From contig MKJV01000123.1 of the NCBI GenBank assembly GCA_001942185.1, positions 1 through 64,000 on the forward strand: a stretch of DNA of 64,000 nt, given 5' to 3'. This DNA comes from Pseudonocardia sp. CNS-004 (GTDB lineage: Bacteria > Actinomycetota > Actinomycetes > Mycobacteriales > Pseudonocardiaceae). The position numbers and the translations under genes were made by a program. Positions 16,458-26,634 of this stretch are shown here, piece by piece. Within the stretch, counting starts at the first letter, position 1, and every line of letters starts with the position of its first letter. The notes under the pieces were generated by a model. That model had not been told where the DNA came from. It searched no databases and worked only from the letters and a program-made list of their open reading frames with translations.

Positions 16458-19400
16458 TCAGCTCGGGCCCATTACCGCGCGCCGCAGCGGGAACTCGGCC
16501 AGAACGGCAGTGCCGGTAGTGGGGCCGGAGTGCAGGGTGAGCCGGCCGCCGAGCGTCTCGACGCGGTCCTTCAGGCCGAGCAGGCCGGTCCCGCCGGTGA
16601 AGTGCGCGCCGCCGCGGCCGTCGTCGTGTACCTGGACCCGCAGGACGGTGTCGGGCGGTGTGGTGTCGATCTCGATCTCCACGGTCACGATCGAGGGCTC
16701 GGCATGCTTGGTGGCGTTCGTCAGCGCTTCCGCGACGACGTAGTAGGCGGCGACTTCGACCGGTTCCGGCAGCCGGTGGCCGGTGGGTGCCTTGATCCGC
16801 ACGGGGACGCGTGATCGGCGGGCGAGCGCGTTGAGGGCGGGGAGCAGTCCGCCTTGGGCGAGGGTCGGGGGGTGGATGCCGCGGGCGAGCTCGCGAAGTT
16901 CGGTCATGGCGGTGGAGGCTTCGGCCGCGAGAGCCTCCAGCTGTTCCCGCAGCGCGCCGGACTCGGGCGGTACGGCTCTTCGGGCGATCCGCGCGCGCAT
17001 GGCGAGCGTGACCAGACGTTGCTGGGCGCCATCGTGCAGGTCCCGCTCGATCCGCCGACGGGCCTGGTCGGCGGCGGCGACGATCCGCGCGCGCGAGGCG
17101 GTGAGGTCGGCGTAGAGCTGGGCGTTGTCGAGGGAGACGGCGAGCTGTGCGGCGATGAGCCGGACGGCGTCGAGCCGCTCCGTGGTGAACGCGGCCCGCA
17201 TGAGGTGGTTCTCCAGCACCAGCACCGCCCGCAACGTGCCGCGGCCGAGGATGGGCATGGCCAGCAACGAACAGGCGCCGAGCCCGGCGATGTACGGATC
17301 GCGGGCGAATCGGTCGTCGCGGGTGGCGTCGTCGACGATCAGGATCTCGGCCGTCCGCTGGACGTAGCGCACTGCCGACATCGGCAGGTCGCGTTCGTGC
17401 GGGCTGCCCGCCGTGGCGGTATCCGTGGTGCGGTTTGCTGCTGGCAGTAGCCAGTCGTGGCGGTCGTCGTCCCGCAACAGCAGGTGCACGCTGGTGGCGC
17501 CGGTCATCGCCCTGAGCACCTCGACGACGCGAGCGTGCAGGCGTTCGATGTCGGTCTCCGAGCTGAGCGCCTGCGACGCGGCGAGGATGGCGAGCAGGTC
17601 GAGGGTGCCGGTCGTGACCGTCGAGGACAGTTGGAGATCATCGGCATGCCGGTCGCCGGCGGGCCCGATGGTCGTGAGTGCTCCCACCTGTGAGGTCGGG
17701 TAGGCCCAGTCCAGCTGGGCGACCTTCGCGGTGGCACCCCAGGTGGCGTAGTACTCCCGCGCGCGGGCGAGCAGGTCGCGGCCGGTTTGCTCCAACCCGT
17801 GTGCGAGGTGGAAGCGGGCGGTGCGTTCGGTGATCAGGGCCCGGTGCCATGGTCGCTGACCGTCGGCGGCCTCGCGCCGAGCGGTGTCGAAGGCGAGGGC
17901 GGCGGCGTGGAAGTCGCCGACCGCCCAGGCTCGTTCGGCCTCCAGCAACCGCAGCAGGTGCAGGAAGTTGTCCGGCGCGTCCGCGGCGCGGGCGGCCAGC
18001 CAGCTCGTCACCTCGTCCAGCTCGGCCAGCAGACCGCCGGGCTCGTCACCGTGGCCGGCGCGGGCCTGCTCGGCGAGTGCCAGCCCGTGCAGGAAGCGGG
18101 CCACGGCTGTGGGGTAGAGGCCCGGTACAACCGACAGCAGCGGCATCGCCGCCGCGGTGTGCTGCGACAGGCCGACCGGATCGCCGAAGACCGCGGCGAC
18201 GAGCGCGTGGCTGAGATGCGCGTGGAAGAGCGCCATCGGGTTGTCGGCGTACCTGTCGGCGGGGACCGCCTTACCGGTTGTGGCGACGCTTTCGCCGCGC
18301 AGTACACCGGCCAGCCACTGGTAGCAGTCGAGCCACTGGCCGGTCTGCTCGTTGCCGGTCTGGCGCACGAGGGCCAGCCCCGCTTCCACCTCGGCGACGA
18401 GGACGTCCAGCGACGGCGCGCAGTCCAGCAGGTAATGCGCGGTCGGGTGGTAGGTGTAGCCGGCGTTGGCCAGGTCGCCCCCCGCGATCAGCCCTTCACG
18501 GGCCCGGCCCGCGGCTTGGACACCGTTCTCGATCGGCTCGAACCAGCAGCTCAAGAGAGCGAACCGGCGGCGGGCTTCGGAGGTGCCGGGCTCGTAGCCA
18601 CGGACCTCGCCCAACGCCAGGACCCGACGCACCGCCCGGTACCCGGCGGCGTGGTCGCCGCGCCGCGCCACCGCGGCGACAGCGGCGGCACTGGCAGGTC
18701 CGATGAGGGTAGGGCCAGGGCCGTGCTCGAGCCAGATCCGCAGCGCTTCCAGGCTCAGCCAGGCGACCGCGCCGTGGCCGCCACCGAAGTAGGCCGCCGG
18801 CTGAACTGCGTCGATCAGACGGGTCGTGGCCAGCAGTGTGGGCTCGGTGAGCTCGGGCCGCGCCAGATCATCGGCAGCGTCGGTGCGGTCCAGCCACCGG
18901 TGCAGGTCGTCGAACTGGTGGTCGAGCTCGGCCGTGAGCCGGTCCGGCGCCGGCACGGTGATGCCGAGCTCCCGCAGCGAGTCGATGCCGAGTCCGATCG
19001 CGTCCGCGAATCGGCTCCGGTGGGTCAGGCTGCTCACCTGCACCGCCGTCGCGGCCGCGCGGTCTAACGCGGTGCGATCCAGCCCTTCGATCGTGCGGTA
19101 CTCCTCGTCCGCCTCGTCCAGGCGTCCCAGGCCGTAGAGGGCGGCGTGGCGGCCGGTGTGCACCGCGATCAGCGTGGCGGTCTCACCCGGCTCGATCAGC
19201 CGCAGCGCGGCGGCCAGCAGCGCGTTCATCAGCGCGTGGTCCCCGATCATCGCGGCCTGGTCGGCGGCGCGCCGCAGCAGCCCCACCACTCGACGCCGCT
19301 CGCCGGCATCGTCGACCGCGTCGACGACCGGCAGGTACTGCTCGGCGGCGACTGCATACAGCTCCGGCACCCCGGCCAGCCGCCGGGCCGTGGCCAGCTG

Positions 19401-21420
19401 CAGGGTGCGTCGCCGCCGCGGGTCGAGCCCGCGCAGGATCGCCTCGCGGATCCGGTCGTGGCGGAACCGCACCGCGTCGTGGGCGCCGGGCTCCAAGACG
19501 AGGAGCCTTCGGCGAGGGCGGGCGCCAGCATCGGTTGCACCTCGGCCGCCTGGGCCCCGGTCGCAGTCCGCAGCAGGCTCAGCTCGGCGCGCCCGCCCAG
19601 ACAGGCCATCGCCTCCACCAGTTGCCGGGACCGCGGCGGTATGGCCTCGATGCGCGCCGAGACCAACTCGCCGACCTCGGAGCCGCCCAGGTGGGCACGC
19701 ACGGTCGCCGTGTCCCACTGCCACCCGGCGGTGGTCGGCGTGAGCATGCCGTCGCGGCGCAGCGCGTTGAGCAGCTCCACGGTCTCGTACGGGTTGCCGG
19801 ACGTGTGCTGCCCGATCACCTCGGCGACACCGGCCACCGCGGCCGGGTCCGCGTGCAGCATCTCGGCGATCATGGTGACGAGGTTCCGTACGGGCAGGTT
19901 GTCCAGTCGCAGGTGCCGCGCTCCGGCATGGTCGCGCCACCGGGACGGCGCCGCCGGCGGGTGCTCCGCGTCCACGTCCTCGTCGCGGTAGGCGCCCACC
20001 AGCAGCAGGCCCTCGACCGGTTCCTCGTCGAGCATCATGTCGACGAGGCCGAGCGCGGCGCGCCCGGCCCACTGCAGGTCGTCGAGGAACAGCACCACCG
20101 GGCGTTTCCGCGATGCGACCGCCCGCAGCGCCTGCACGCCCATCCGCTGCGCCCGGTTCTGTGCGGTCAGCGGATCCCCGGGATCGGGCGGCACCGCCAG
20201 CAGCGCGGCGAACTCCGGCACCACCGCGGTCAGTAGCCCGGCGTTGGGGCCGAGCGCGGCCAGGATCCGTGCGCGGACCTCGGTCAGCTCGCGTCCGGCT
20301 CGGCCAGCAGCAGCCGGCCCAGTGCCCGCAACGCCTGGTGGACCCCGTTGAACTCCAGGTCGCGCCGGTACTGGTCGAACTTGCCGGCCACGAACCAGCC
20401 GCCCCGGCCGGCCACCAGCGGCCGCAGCTCGTCGACCAGCGCGGTCTTGCCCACCCCGGGTGTCCCGCCCACCAGCACCGCCCGGCACCGGCCCGCCTGC
20501 GCGTCCTCGAACGCCGCCTGCAGGGTCGCCACCTCGTCGTCGCGGCTCACCAGCCGCGGCGGCAGCAGCCGCAGCGGAACATCGCGCTCGCCGACGCGGA
20601 CCGAAGCGGCCGCCGGACGCACCTGAGCCTCCCGCATCCGCTCCAGGTCGTGGACCACGCCGTCGGCGGTCTGGTAGCGGTGGTCCGGTTCCTTCTCCAG
20701 TAGATGCAGGATGATCTCCGACAGCGGCCCCGGGACCACGGGGTTCACCTTCGCCGGGGGCGCCGGCACCCGCGCCAGGTGATCGTGGGCGAGGCGCAGC
20801 GGGTCCCCGGTGCCGAACGGCGGCTCCCCGGTGGCCAGCTCGTACAGCGTCGCGCCCAGCGCGTAGAGGTCGGCCCGCTGGTCCACCGACCGGCCGGTGC
20901 GCCCCGTCTGCTCCGGCGCCAGATAGGCCATCGTCCCCACGATCTGCGTGTGGTGGGTGAACACCGGGCGGATCTCGGCGAACGAGGTCGCCACCGCGAA
21001 ATCGACCAGGAACGGGATACCGTCGCCGGAGATCACGATGTTGGCCGGGGTGATGTCGCGGTGCATCACACCCCGCCGGTGCATCCCCGCCACCGCCTGG
21101 GCCAACCCCACTGCCAGCCCGATCAGGGCATCGACCGCCAGCGGCGTGGCGAGCTCCGCCAGGCTGGTGCCCCCGACATCCGCCAGCACGATGGACCCCG
21201 GGTATCGGGGTGCCTCCAGCTGCGCTACCCCCGCGACATCGCGCAGCCGCTCCAGCATCGCCCGCTCGTGCCGCAGCCGGCGCTCGGCGTCCGGCCCCAG
21301 CGGCTCCTTCCGGATGACCGTGCGCCCGGTCAAGAACAGCCGACTCACGCGCGTGCGTTCGCTCTCGTGCAGTACCTCGGCCCGCGGATTTCGGCCCGGC
21401 AGCGCCCCGCCTGCCCCCAT
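16458..21420 (-). CDS. Trifunctional Ser/Thr kinase - AAA ATPase - GAF/histidine kinase, two frameshifts
   Basis: This giant signalling protein would be about 1650 residues. It starts at the ATG at 21420 with GGAGGT upstream. Domains in order: Ser/Thr kinase (HRDITPANIVI, VDFAVA, ending about residue 270); AAA/STAND ATPase (Walker A GGTPGVGKTALV near 310, Walker B VVLFLDDLQWAG); a long TPR-like helical array; a GAF domain (HLLLRDDDRHDWLLPAAN); and HisKA_3 plus HATPase (RRRIERDLHDGAQQRL with the phospho-His, EALTNATKHA, GTGLLGLKDRVETLGGRL). The frame breaks near 20292 (LLLAEPD should continue ELTEVRARI) and near 19500 (PALAEG should continue LVLEPGAHDAVRF), each fitting one missing base. The DFG motif is DFA, so the Ser/Thr kinase may be weak. 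Confidence 0.88.
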
Positions 21421-21899
21421 CCGGCACCTCCATGCACGGGTCGGACCCGGCTCACACAGTGACTACACCTGTTCGAGAGCGAAGGCGACTCATCCTATGA
21501 CCGTGACACGGCACAACCCCGCCGGCCGTACCCGGCACCGGCCCGCTCTCTCGGCCCGAGCAGTCGGCGCGGTGTAGCCGGCCGACGCGCGCCCGTACTC
21601 GGTCTACGGCCCACACAGCCGCCCAGCAGGCTCGCGGCTCCGGTCGCCGAGAGTGAGGCTGGGCGCCCGGCCGGAAGTGCTCCGCGCATCCGCAGCACGG
21701 CGGAATGGACGGCGAGCTGCCCACCAGGCCGGGACAGGCTCAAAAGATCTTCATCCACAGCTCTTGACTATTGCTCGGTGGGGGTGGTGGCTGGGCGTGT
21801 CCACCCGGACGGTTCCTGGTCGGCCTTCTGGCTGTGAGCCCAGGGCGCTGGTGGGCGTCTGGTGACGAGGCGGCGTGGCTGCCGCCGAGCGGAGGCCTG
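21421..21899. other. Divergent intergenic region
   Basis: About 480 bases separate the giant kinase (minus) from the GAF-GAF kinase start chosen at 21900. The frame of the latter is open back to 21771, but that extension is Gly/Trp/Pro-rich and lacks GAF features, so it is left as a leader. I see no clear palindromes or RNA genes here. Confidence 0.5.
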
Positions 21900-23606
21900 A
21901 TGGTTACTCGGCTGAGCGACCGGTTCGCGGAGGAGCTGGCGGCGCTGCGGCGGGTGGCGACGCTGGTGGCCCGGGCGGCGCCGCCGGAGGAGGTGTTTGC
22001 CGCGGTCGCTGAGGAAGCCGGGCGGCTGCTGGGCGCCCACCACTCGTGGATGACCCGGTACGACCCCGATGGTGCGGCGAAGCTGGTCGCCACGTGGAGC
22101 AGCACCGGCGCTGCCGTCCCCGCCGGGACGCGGTTGCGCCCCGGCGGGCGGAACGTGTACACGCTGGTGTTCGAGACCGGCCGCCCGGTGCGGATCGACG
22201 GCTCCACCGACGCCACGGGCCTCGTCGTCGACCCCGCTTGCGAGGTCGCCTACGGCGCGGCTGTAGGCGTTCCGGTCAGCGTCGATGGCCGCCTGTGGGG
22301 CGTCATGGTCGTCGCATCCCCGCAAGGGGAGCCGCTGCCGGTCGACTCCGAGGCGTGGCTGGCTGGGTTCACCGAGCTGGTGGCCACCGCGATCGCCAGC
22401 TCGCGGGCGCGGGTGGAGCTGCGCTGGTTCGCCGAGGAGCAGGCGGCGCTGCGGCGGGTGGCGACGCTGGTGGCCCGGGCGGCGCCGCCGGAGGAGGTGT
22501 TTGCCGCGGTCGCTGAGGAAGCCGGGCGGCTGCTGGGCGCCCACCACTCGTGGATGACCCGGTACGACCCCGATGGTGCGGCGAAGCTGGTCGCCACGTG
22601 GAGCAGCACCGGCGCTGCCGTCCCCGCCGGGACGCGGTTGCGCCCCGGCGGGCGGAACGTGTACACGCTGGTGTTCGAGACCGGCCGCCCCGCGCGGATC
22701 GACGGCTCCACCGGCACCTCGGGCCCGGACTGCGAGGTCGCGAGCGAGCTGGGTGTCCGCGCGGCCGTGGGAGTGCCGGTCAGCGCTGCGGGCCGCCTGT
22801 GGGGCGCCGTGGTCGTGTCATCCACGCAAGGGGAGCCGCTGCCGGAGGGCACCGAGGCGCGGTTGGCCGGGTTCACCGAGCTGGCCGCGACCGCGATCGC
22901 CAACGCCGAGGCCCAGGCAGAACTTGCCGCCTCCCGGGCGCGGCTCATGGCCACCGCCGATGCCACCCGCCGCCGGATCGAGCGTGATCTGCACGACGGT
23001 GCCCAGCAGCACCTGGTCTCCCTCGCCCTGCAGCTTCGTGCCGTGCAGCGGGCCGCGCCGTCCGGGGCCGGCGAGCTGGTGCGGCAGCTGGACGGGCTCG
23101 CCACTGCGCTGATCGAGGTGCTGGAGGAGCTGCGCGAGATCGCCCACGGCCTGCACCCGGCAAAACTCGCCGAGCGCGGACTGCGCAACGCGCTGAAGGC
23201 GCTGGCCCGTCGCTCTGCGGTCCCGGTCCGGCTGGATGTCCGGGTGGAGGGGCGGCTGGCCGAGCCGGTCGAGACCACCGCCTACTACGTCGTGGCCGAG
23301 GCGCTGACCAATGCGGCCAAGCATGCGCACGCCACCGTCGCCGAGGTCCGCGTGGCCGTCGGTGAGGGCGTGCTGCACGTGCGCGTCCGCGACGACGGCA
23401 GCGGCGGCGCCGACGTCACCCGCGGCTCCGGTCTCACCGGCCTCAAGGATCGGGCCGAGGCGCTCGGCGGCCGCCTGGCGCTGCACAGCCCGCCCGGAGA
23501 GGGCACCACCGTGCAGGTGCAGCTCCCGGTGGAGCAGGCCCGCCCCACCGCGGTGGGTGCGGCAGACCCAGGCGCCGCACACTGCCCGCAAGCGGTGCCA
23601 CGGTGA
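21900..23606 (+). CDS. GAF-GAF sensor histidine kinase (DevS/NarL-partner type)
   Basis: The protein is about 568 residues from the ATG at 21900 (GGAGG eight bases upstream). Two tandem GAF domains (about residues 10-165 and 180-335) are followed by HisKA_3 with the phosphoacceptor His in RRRIERDLHDGAQQHL. The HATPase core follows: EALTNAAKHAHA N-box, RVRDDGSGGAD, and GSGLTGLKDRAEALGGRL. This GAF-GAF-HisKA_3-HATPase order matches mycobacterial DevS/DosT, whose first GAF binds heme. Heme binding cannot be judged here. It faces a NarL-type regulator 111 bases downstream on the same strand, probably its partner. The two GAF modules share a perfect DNA repeat. Confidence 0.9.
   Translation: MVTRLSDRFAEELAALRRVATLVARAAPPEEVFAAVAEEAGRLLGAHHSWMTRYDPDGAAKLVATWSSTGAAVPAGTRLRPGGRNVYTLVFETGRPVRIDGSTDATGLVVDPACEVAYGAAVGVPVSVDGRLWGVMVVASPQGEPLPVDSEAWLAGFTELVATAIASSRARVELRWFAEEQAALRRVATLVARAAPPEEVFAAVAEEAGRLLGAHHSWMTRYDPDGAAKLVATWSSTGAAVPAGTRLRPGGRNVYTLVFETGRPARIDGSTGTSGPDCEVASELGVRAAVGVPVSAAGRLWGAVVVSSTQGEPLPEGTEARLAGFTELAATAIANAEAQAELAASRARLMATADATRRRIERDLHDGAQQHLVSLALQLRAVQRAAPSGAGELVRQLDGLATALIEVLEELREIAHGLHPAKLAERGLRNALKALARRSAVPVRLDVRVEGRLAEPVETTAYYVVAEALTNAAKHAHATVAEVRVAVGEGVLHVRVRDDGSGGADVTRGSGLTGLKDRAEALGGRLALHSPPGEGTTVQVQLPVEQARPTAVGAADPGAAHCPQAVPR
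21938..22186 (+). repeat. Perfect 249-base direct repeat inside the GAF domains, copy 1
   Basis: This stretch is base-for-base identical to 22442-22690 by eye, at a spacing of exactly 504 bases (168 codons, frame-preserving). It encodes the first half of GAF domain 1. The flanking halves of the two GAF domains have clearly diverged. Confidence 0.9.
22442..22690 (+). repeat. Perfect 249-base direct repeat inside the GAF domains, copy 2
   Basis: Second copy, encoding the first half of GAF domain 2. Identity stops abruptly after the codons for ETGRP. An identical island between diverged flanks suggests recent gene conversion, or alternatively an assembly artefact. Confidence 0.9.
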
Positions 23607-23717
23607 TTTGTCGCTCTGTCACTGCGCTGGCTCTGACCTGCCCGAACGCCGGCCGACGTGTCGTCAGATCCTGATCATCTGTGGAGCCCGGGCGTGGGCC
23701 GGTCAATAATCGTGAAC

Positions 23718-24377
23718 ATGGCGGAGAGCTGCGCTCGCGTGGTGGTGGCCGAGGACGACGTGTTGCTGCGTGAGGGCCTGGCCAGCCTGCTCGGGGAGGC
23801 CGGGTTCGACATCGTCGGGCGTTACGGCACGCACACCGAGCTGATGGCCCACGTCTTGCAGCTGAACCCGGACCTCGTGATCGTCGATATCCGGATGCCG
23901 CCCACGCACACCACCGAGGGCTTGGACGCGGCCCGCACGATCCGGCAGGAGCTGCCCGACACCGCGATCCTGGTCCTGTCGGGGCACGTCCAGGTCGAGC
24001 AGGCAACCGAGCTGCTCAGGGGCGGGCAACGCATGGGGTATCTGCTCAAGGACCGCGTCAGCGACGTCGACGACTTCCTCTCCACGCTGGACCGGATCAT
24101 CAAGGGCGCCTCCGTCGTGGATCCCGCGCTCGTACAGGAGCTGCTCGACGCCCGCCGGGTCGAGGACCCCCTGCAGCCCCTCTCACCACGGGAGCGTGAA
24201 GTGCTCGCGCTCATGGCCGAGGGTCTGTCCAACGCCGGCATCGCCCGCCGGCTGTGGCTGGCCGAGGGGACGATCGAGAAGCACGTCCGCAGCATCCTCA
24301 CGAAGCTGGGCATCGCCGAGGCTGCGGAAAACCACCGGCGCGTGCTGGCCGTCCTCACGTTCCTCGGCAACAACTGA
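23718..24377 (+). CDS. NarL/FixJ-family response regulator with LuxR HTH
   Basis: The 219-residue protein starts at the ATG at 23718. The receiver has VVVAEDDVLLREGL, the phosphoacceptor in LVIVDIRMPPTHTTEG and the Lys in GYLLKDRVSDVDDF. The C-terminal LuxR-type helix-turn-helix is LSPREREVLALMAEGLSNAG, then IARRLWLAEGTIEKHVRSIL. The insert after the phosphoacceptor (PPTHTTEG) is typical of NarL regulators paired with HisKA_3 kinases, such as the one ending at 23606. It is therefore the likely output of the GAF-GAF sensor, and a candidate reader of the GGAC-N6-GTCC sites in the first 11 kb. Confidence 0.92.
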   Translation: MAESCARVVVAEDDVLLREGLASLLGEAGFDIVGRYGTHTELMAHVLQLNPDLVIVDIRMPPTHTTEGLDAARTIRQELPDTAILVLSGHVQVEQATELLRGGQRMGYLLKDRVSDVDDFLSTLDRIIKGASVVDPALVQELLDARRVEDPLQPLSPREREVLALMAEGLSNAGIARRLWLAEGTIEKHVRSILTKLGIAEAAENHRRVLAVLTFLGNN

Positions 24378-24623
24378 CCCCGCGCCCCTCGCCGAAGTGC
24401 CGGCACGTCACGTTCTCGTCCGCACCCTCCCCTGATCGTCGGTTCCTGGGGCGGCACTCGAACATGCGCGTGCCTGCCAGCCGGTAGTCGATATTCCTGC
24501 TTCCCGGTACGGCAAATTGCCGCTCACCGGGCGGACGCGCCGCGCTCCGGTGACGACCCTCAGGGGCATGCCGACCCGCGACGCCGCCCCCTCCGGGTCG
24601 AGGGAGGCTCCGCTCACGATGAC

Positions 24624-24941
24624 CCGCTCGGTGGCCTGTGGGCGCGGGGCCTGCTCGCCGACAAGGTCTACAGAGGTTTCACCGCGACCGCAACGGCTCA
24701 CGGTCGTCAGGAATCCACGCTGCTGGCGATGTACAATTCCGTTTACCATTTCGGTCGGGTCGTCGTGGCTCCCGGCTACACGGATCCTGTCAAGTTCGTC
24801 GACGGCAATCCGTACGGCACCAGCCATGTCAACGGTCAGGGTGCAATTCCGGTCGATGACACGGCCCGTGCGGCCGCGGCGTACCAGGGCAGGCGAGTCG
24901 CCACGATTGCGGCCGCCATCAAATCCGGTCTCGCCGCCTAA
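24624..24941 (+). pseudogene. 5'-truncated duplicate of wrbA (last ~105 codons)
   Basis: From CTCGGTGGCCTGTGGGCGC onward this matches the 3' part of wrbA (13187-13505) with a handful of substitutions. The frame is intact to the stop (GHVNGQGAIP-like region, TIAAAIKSGLAA). It lacks the FMN phosphate loop and the first ~100 residues, so it cannot be a functional flavodoxin. Codon 70 onward could be translated from an internal ATG at 24729. The upstream sequence is unrelated. It marks a duplication or recombination junction about 11 kb from the parent gene. Confidence 0.85.
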
Positions 24942-25193
24942 GGCGCGACTCGTCCTACCTGCCGCAAATGGCGGACTTCAGAAGGCGATCCGAGCCGGGC
25001 AGTGCGTCGGCGACACCCGATGAACGCGCTTCTACACCGTCGAAGCCGCCGCAGAGCCGCGCGCGCGGGGTGACGGTGACGCCCTCATCGCCGGCATCGG
25101 CAACCGGCGCGCTGAACAGCAGAAAGGCCCGAGGCCTGCCCGTGACGCGACCTGATCCACACCAACCGACCCGAGCGCTGAGTGGAGCCCGTA

Positions 25194-25631
25194 ATGGCAA
25201 CGACACTGTCCGACACGCGGATCACCGGGGATCTGTCACCCGCACAGGTCGCCGATCTCATCGACCAGGCCGCCACGCTCATCGAGACCGATGGCCTGGA
25301 GGTCGGCGACTACTGGACGAAGGCCCTGTTCCAGCCGTACGAGCCCGGGTTGCCCTGTTGCACGGTGGGCGCGCTCGCGGCCGTGTCCGGCTACCGCGAC
25401 GGCATCGCCGCTGAGAAGGCGTTCGTCGGGGTCGGCGACTACGACCCCGAGACCGGTGTCGCCGAGCCCGACAACCCGCATCTCGTGATGGCCACCGCGA
25501 TGACGGCGCTCGGGTTCCGGGAGGCCGAGGACCTCTACGACTGGTCGGACAAGGCCGGTGGCCGGGAGGTTGTGGCGGCGCTGCGCTACGCCGCCGCGCA
25601 GATCCGCGCCCAGGCAGGCGGTGCGGCATGA
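25194..25631 (+). CDS. DUF6197-type protein, 145 aa
   Basis: The product begins MATTLSDTRITGDLSPAQVA and contains a helical ATLIETDGLEVGDYWTKALF segment, CCTVGALAAVSGY, and a late EAEDLYDWSDKAGGREVV. This resembles the DUF6197 family of small actinobacterial/phage-associated proteins, which have no known function. The ATG at 25194 is favoured by GTGGAGCCC just upstream, though a GTG at 25182 is in frame. Its TGA overlaps the next ATG (ATGA). It leads a four-gene overlapping cassette on the plus strand. Confidence 0.65.
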   Translation: MATTLSDTRITGDLSPAQVADLIDQAATLIETDGLEVGDYWTKALFQPYEPGLPCCTVGALAAVSGYRDGIAAEKAFVGVGDYDPETGVAEPDNPHLVMATAMTALGFREAEDLYDWSDKAGGREVVAALRYAAAQIRAQAGGAA

Positions 25632-25812
25632 GCTGGGCGACCATCGGCGGCGTCTCCGGCGAGCAGGTCGACGCCGTCGCTACCGGGTCCACCGTGCAGG
25701 TGACGAGGGGAGCCTGCCGAACGAGGTCCGGCTGATGTTGCCCCGTGCCGTTGCGGAGCGGCTGCGCGCCGCGCTGGGCGAGGCGCTGGCTGGGGGCGCC
25801 TCCGATGCCTGA
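25628..25812 (+). CDS. Hypothetical small protein, about 61 aa, frameshifted
   Basis: It starts at the ATG at 25628 inside the stop of the previous gene and reads MSWATIGGVSGEQVDAVATG. The frame runs to an early stop. One frame over, from about 25706, it continues EGSLPNEVRLMLPRAVAERL, then RAALGEALAGGASDA. The two halves make a plausible small protein with one base missing. The corrected stop at 25810-25812 overlaps the next gene start at 25805. I know no family. Confidence 0.5.
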
Positions 25813-26011
25813 GCTGCGTGACCCGATGCCGAAGCAGCGGAAGAAGCCCATGGGCGGCGCGAAGAGCGTCATGCCGCTGGAGCCGCCGCCCACCCCGCCC
25901 CGCTACACCGCCGACGGCGTGTGGCGGCCCGCATCACCTGGTTGGGGCGACAGGCCCGGCGAGCGGGACACCCGCCCCCTCCCGCAGCCCACCCGGAAGG
26001 CACGCCCATGA
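25805..26011 (+). CDS. Hypothetical small proline-rich protein, 68 aa
   Basis: Begins MPELRDPMPKQRKKPMGGAK and continues with a Pro-rich, charged, unstructured sequence (LEPPPTPPRYTADG, GWGDRPGERD). It overlaps its neighbours at both ends: by eight bases with the previous gene and by four (ATGA) with the next. No domain is recognised. The low complexity and basic start could suit a nucleic-acid-bound or structural minor protein. Confidence 0.5.
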   Translation: MPELRDPMPKQRKKPMGGAKSVMPLEPPPTPPRYTADGVWRPASPGWGDRPGERDTRPLPQPTRKARP

Positions 26012-26471
26012 CCGCCACCAAGCGCTCACCGCTCCCGCCGCTGGTCGTGCAGCACCCGCTCTGCCCGATCTGCGACGAACAGGTCAGCTACGACGGCGGC
26101 TCGTTCTGGTGCGAAACCTGCCGCGGCAGCTGGGCCAGCCACCGCTACGACGAGGAAGGTGTGGCCGCCCCGGACACCGAGCAGTGCCCCGCCGAGGTCG
26201 CGCCTGGCGAGGACGGCGAGTACCCGAGCCTCGTCGCCAGCGGTACCGCTGCGTCCGCGACGTGGGCCACCCGGCCGACTGGCCCGACCGGCACATCGGT
26301 GTTCCCGCCGACGGCGGCGGTCACTACAGCGGCGACCCGTTCGAGTGGCGCGATGGCGAGTATCCGCAGTGTCGGCCGGCCGAGGAGGCGGCTGCCACTG
26401 CTTCACCTACCGCCGGAGATCGAGCCCACCGTCCTCCCGTCGTCGAAGCGGACGCTTACAACGTCGAGTAG
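26008..26471 (+). CDS. Zinc-ribbon hypothetical protein, about 155 aa, frameshifted
   Basis: It starts at the ATG at 26008. A zinc ribbon is clear in the first 50 residues: HPLCPICDEQVSYDGGSF followed by WCETCRGSW. The frame then breaks near 26242. One frame over it continues RYRCVRDVGHPADWPDRHIG and GDPFEWRDGEYPQCRPAEE to a TAG at 26471. That adds a second Cys/His set, consistent with a two-zinc protein. One missing base explains the break. It closes the overlapping cassette; such sets are common on actinobacterial mobile elements, although no integrase is seen here. Confidence 0.5.
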
Positions 26472-26634
26472 GTCGACGTTGTCGCCGGGACGAACGAATA
26501 GGTCATCGCCGTGCTGACCCGAGCAGCTCGCTCGCCGCACCGCGCGTGTCAAGGCCTCCGCGTCAACGCCGTCGTGGCGGCAGCTGGCGCGAGGGCTGTG
26601 CCAGGGATCGAGCGGGGGCACGGGTCGCCGGTGG

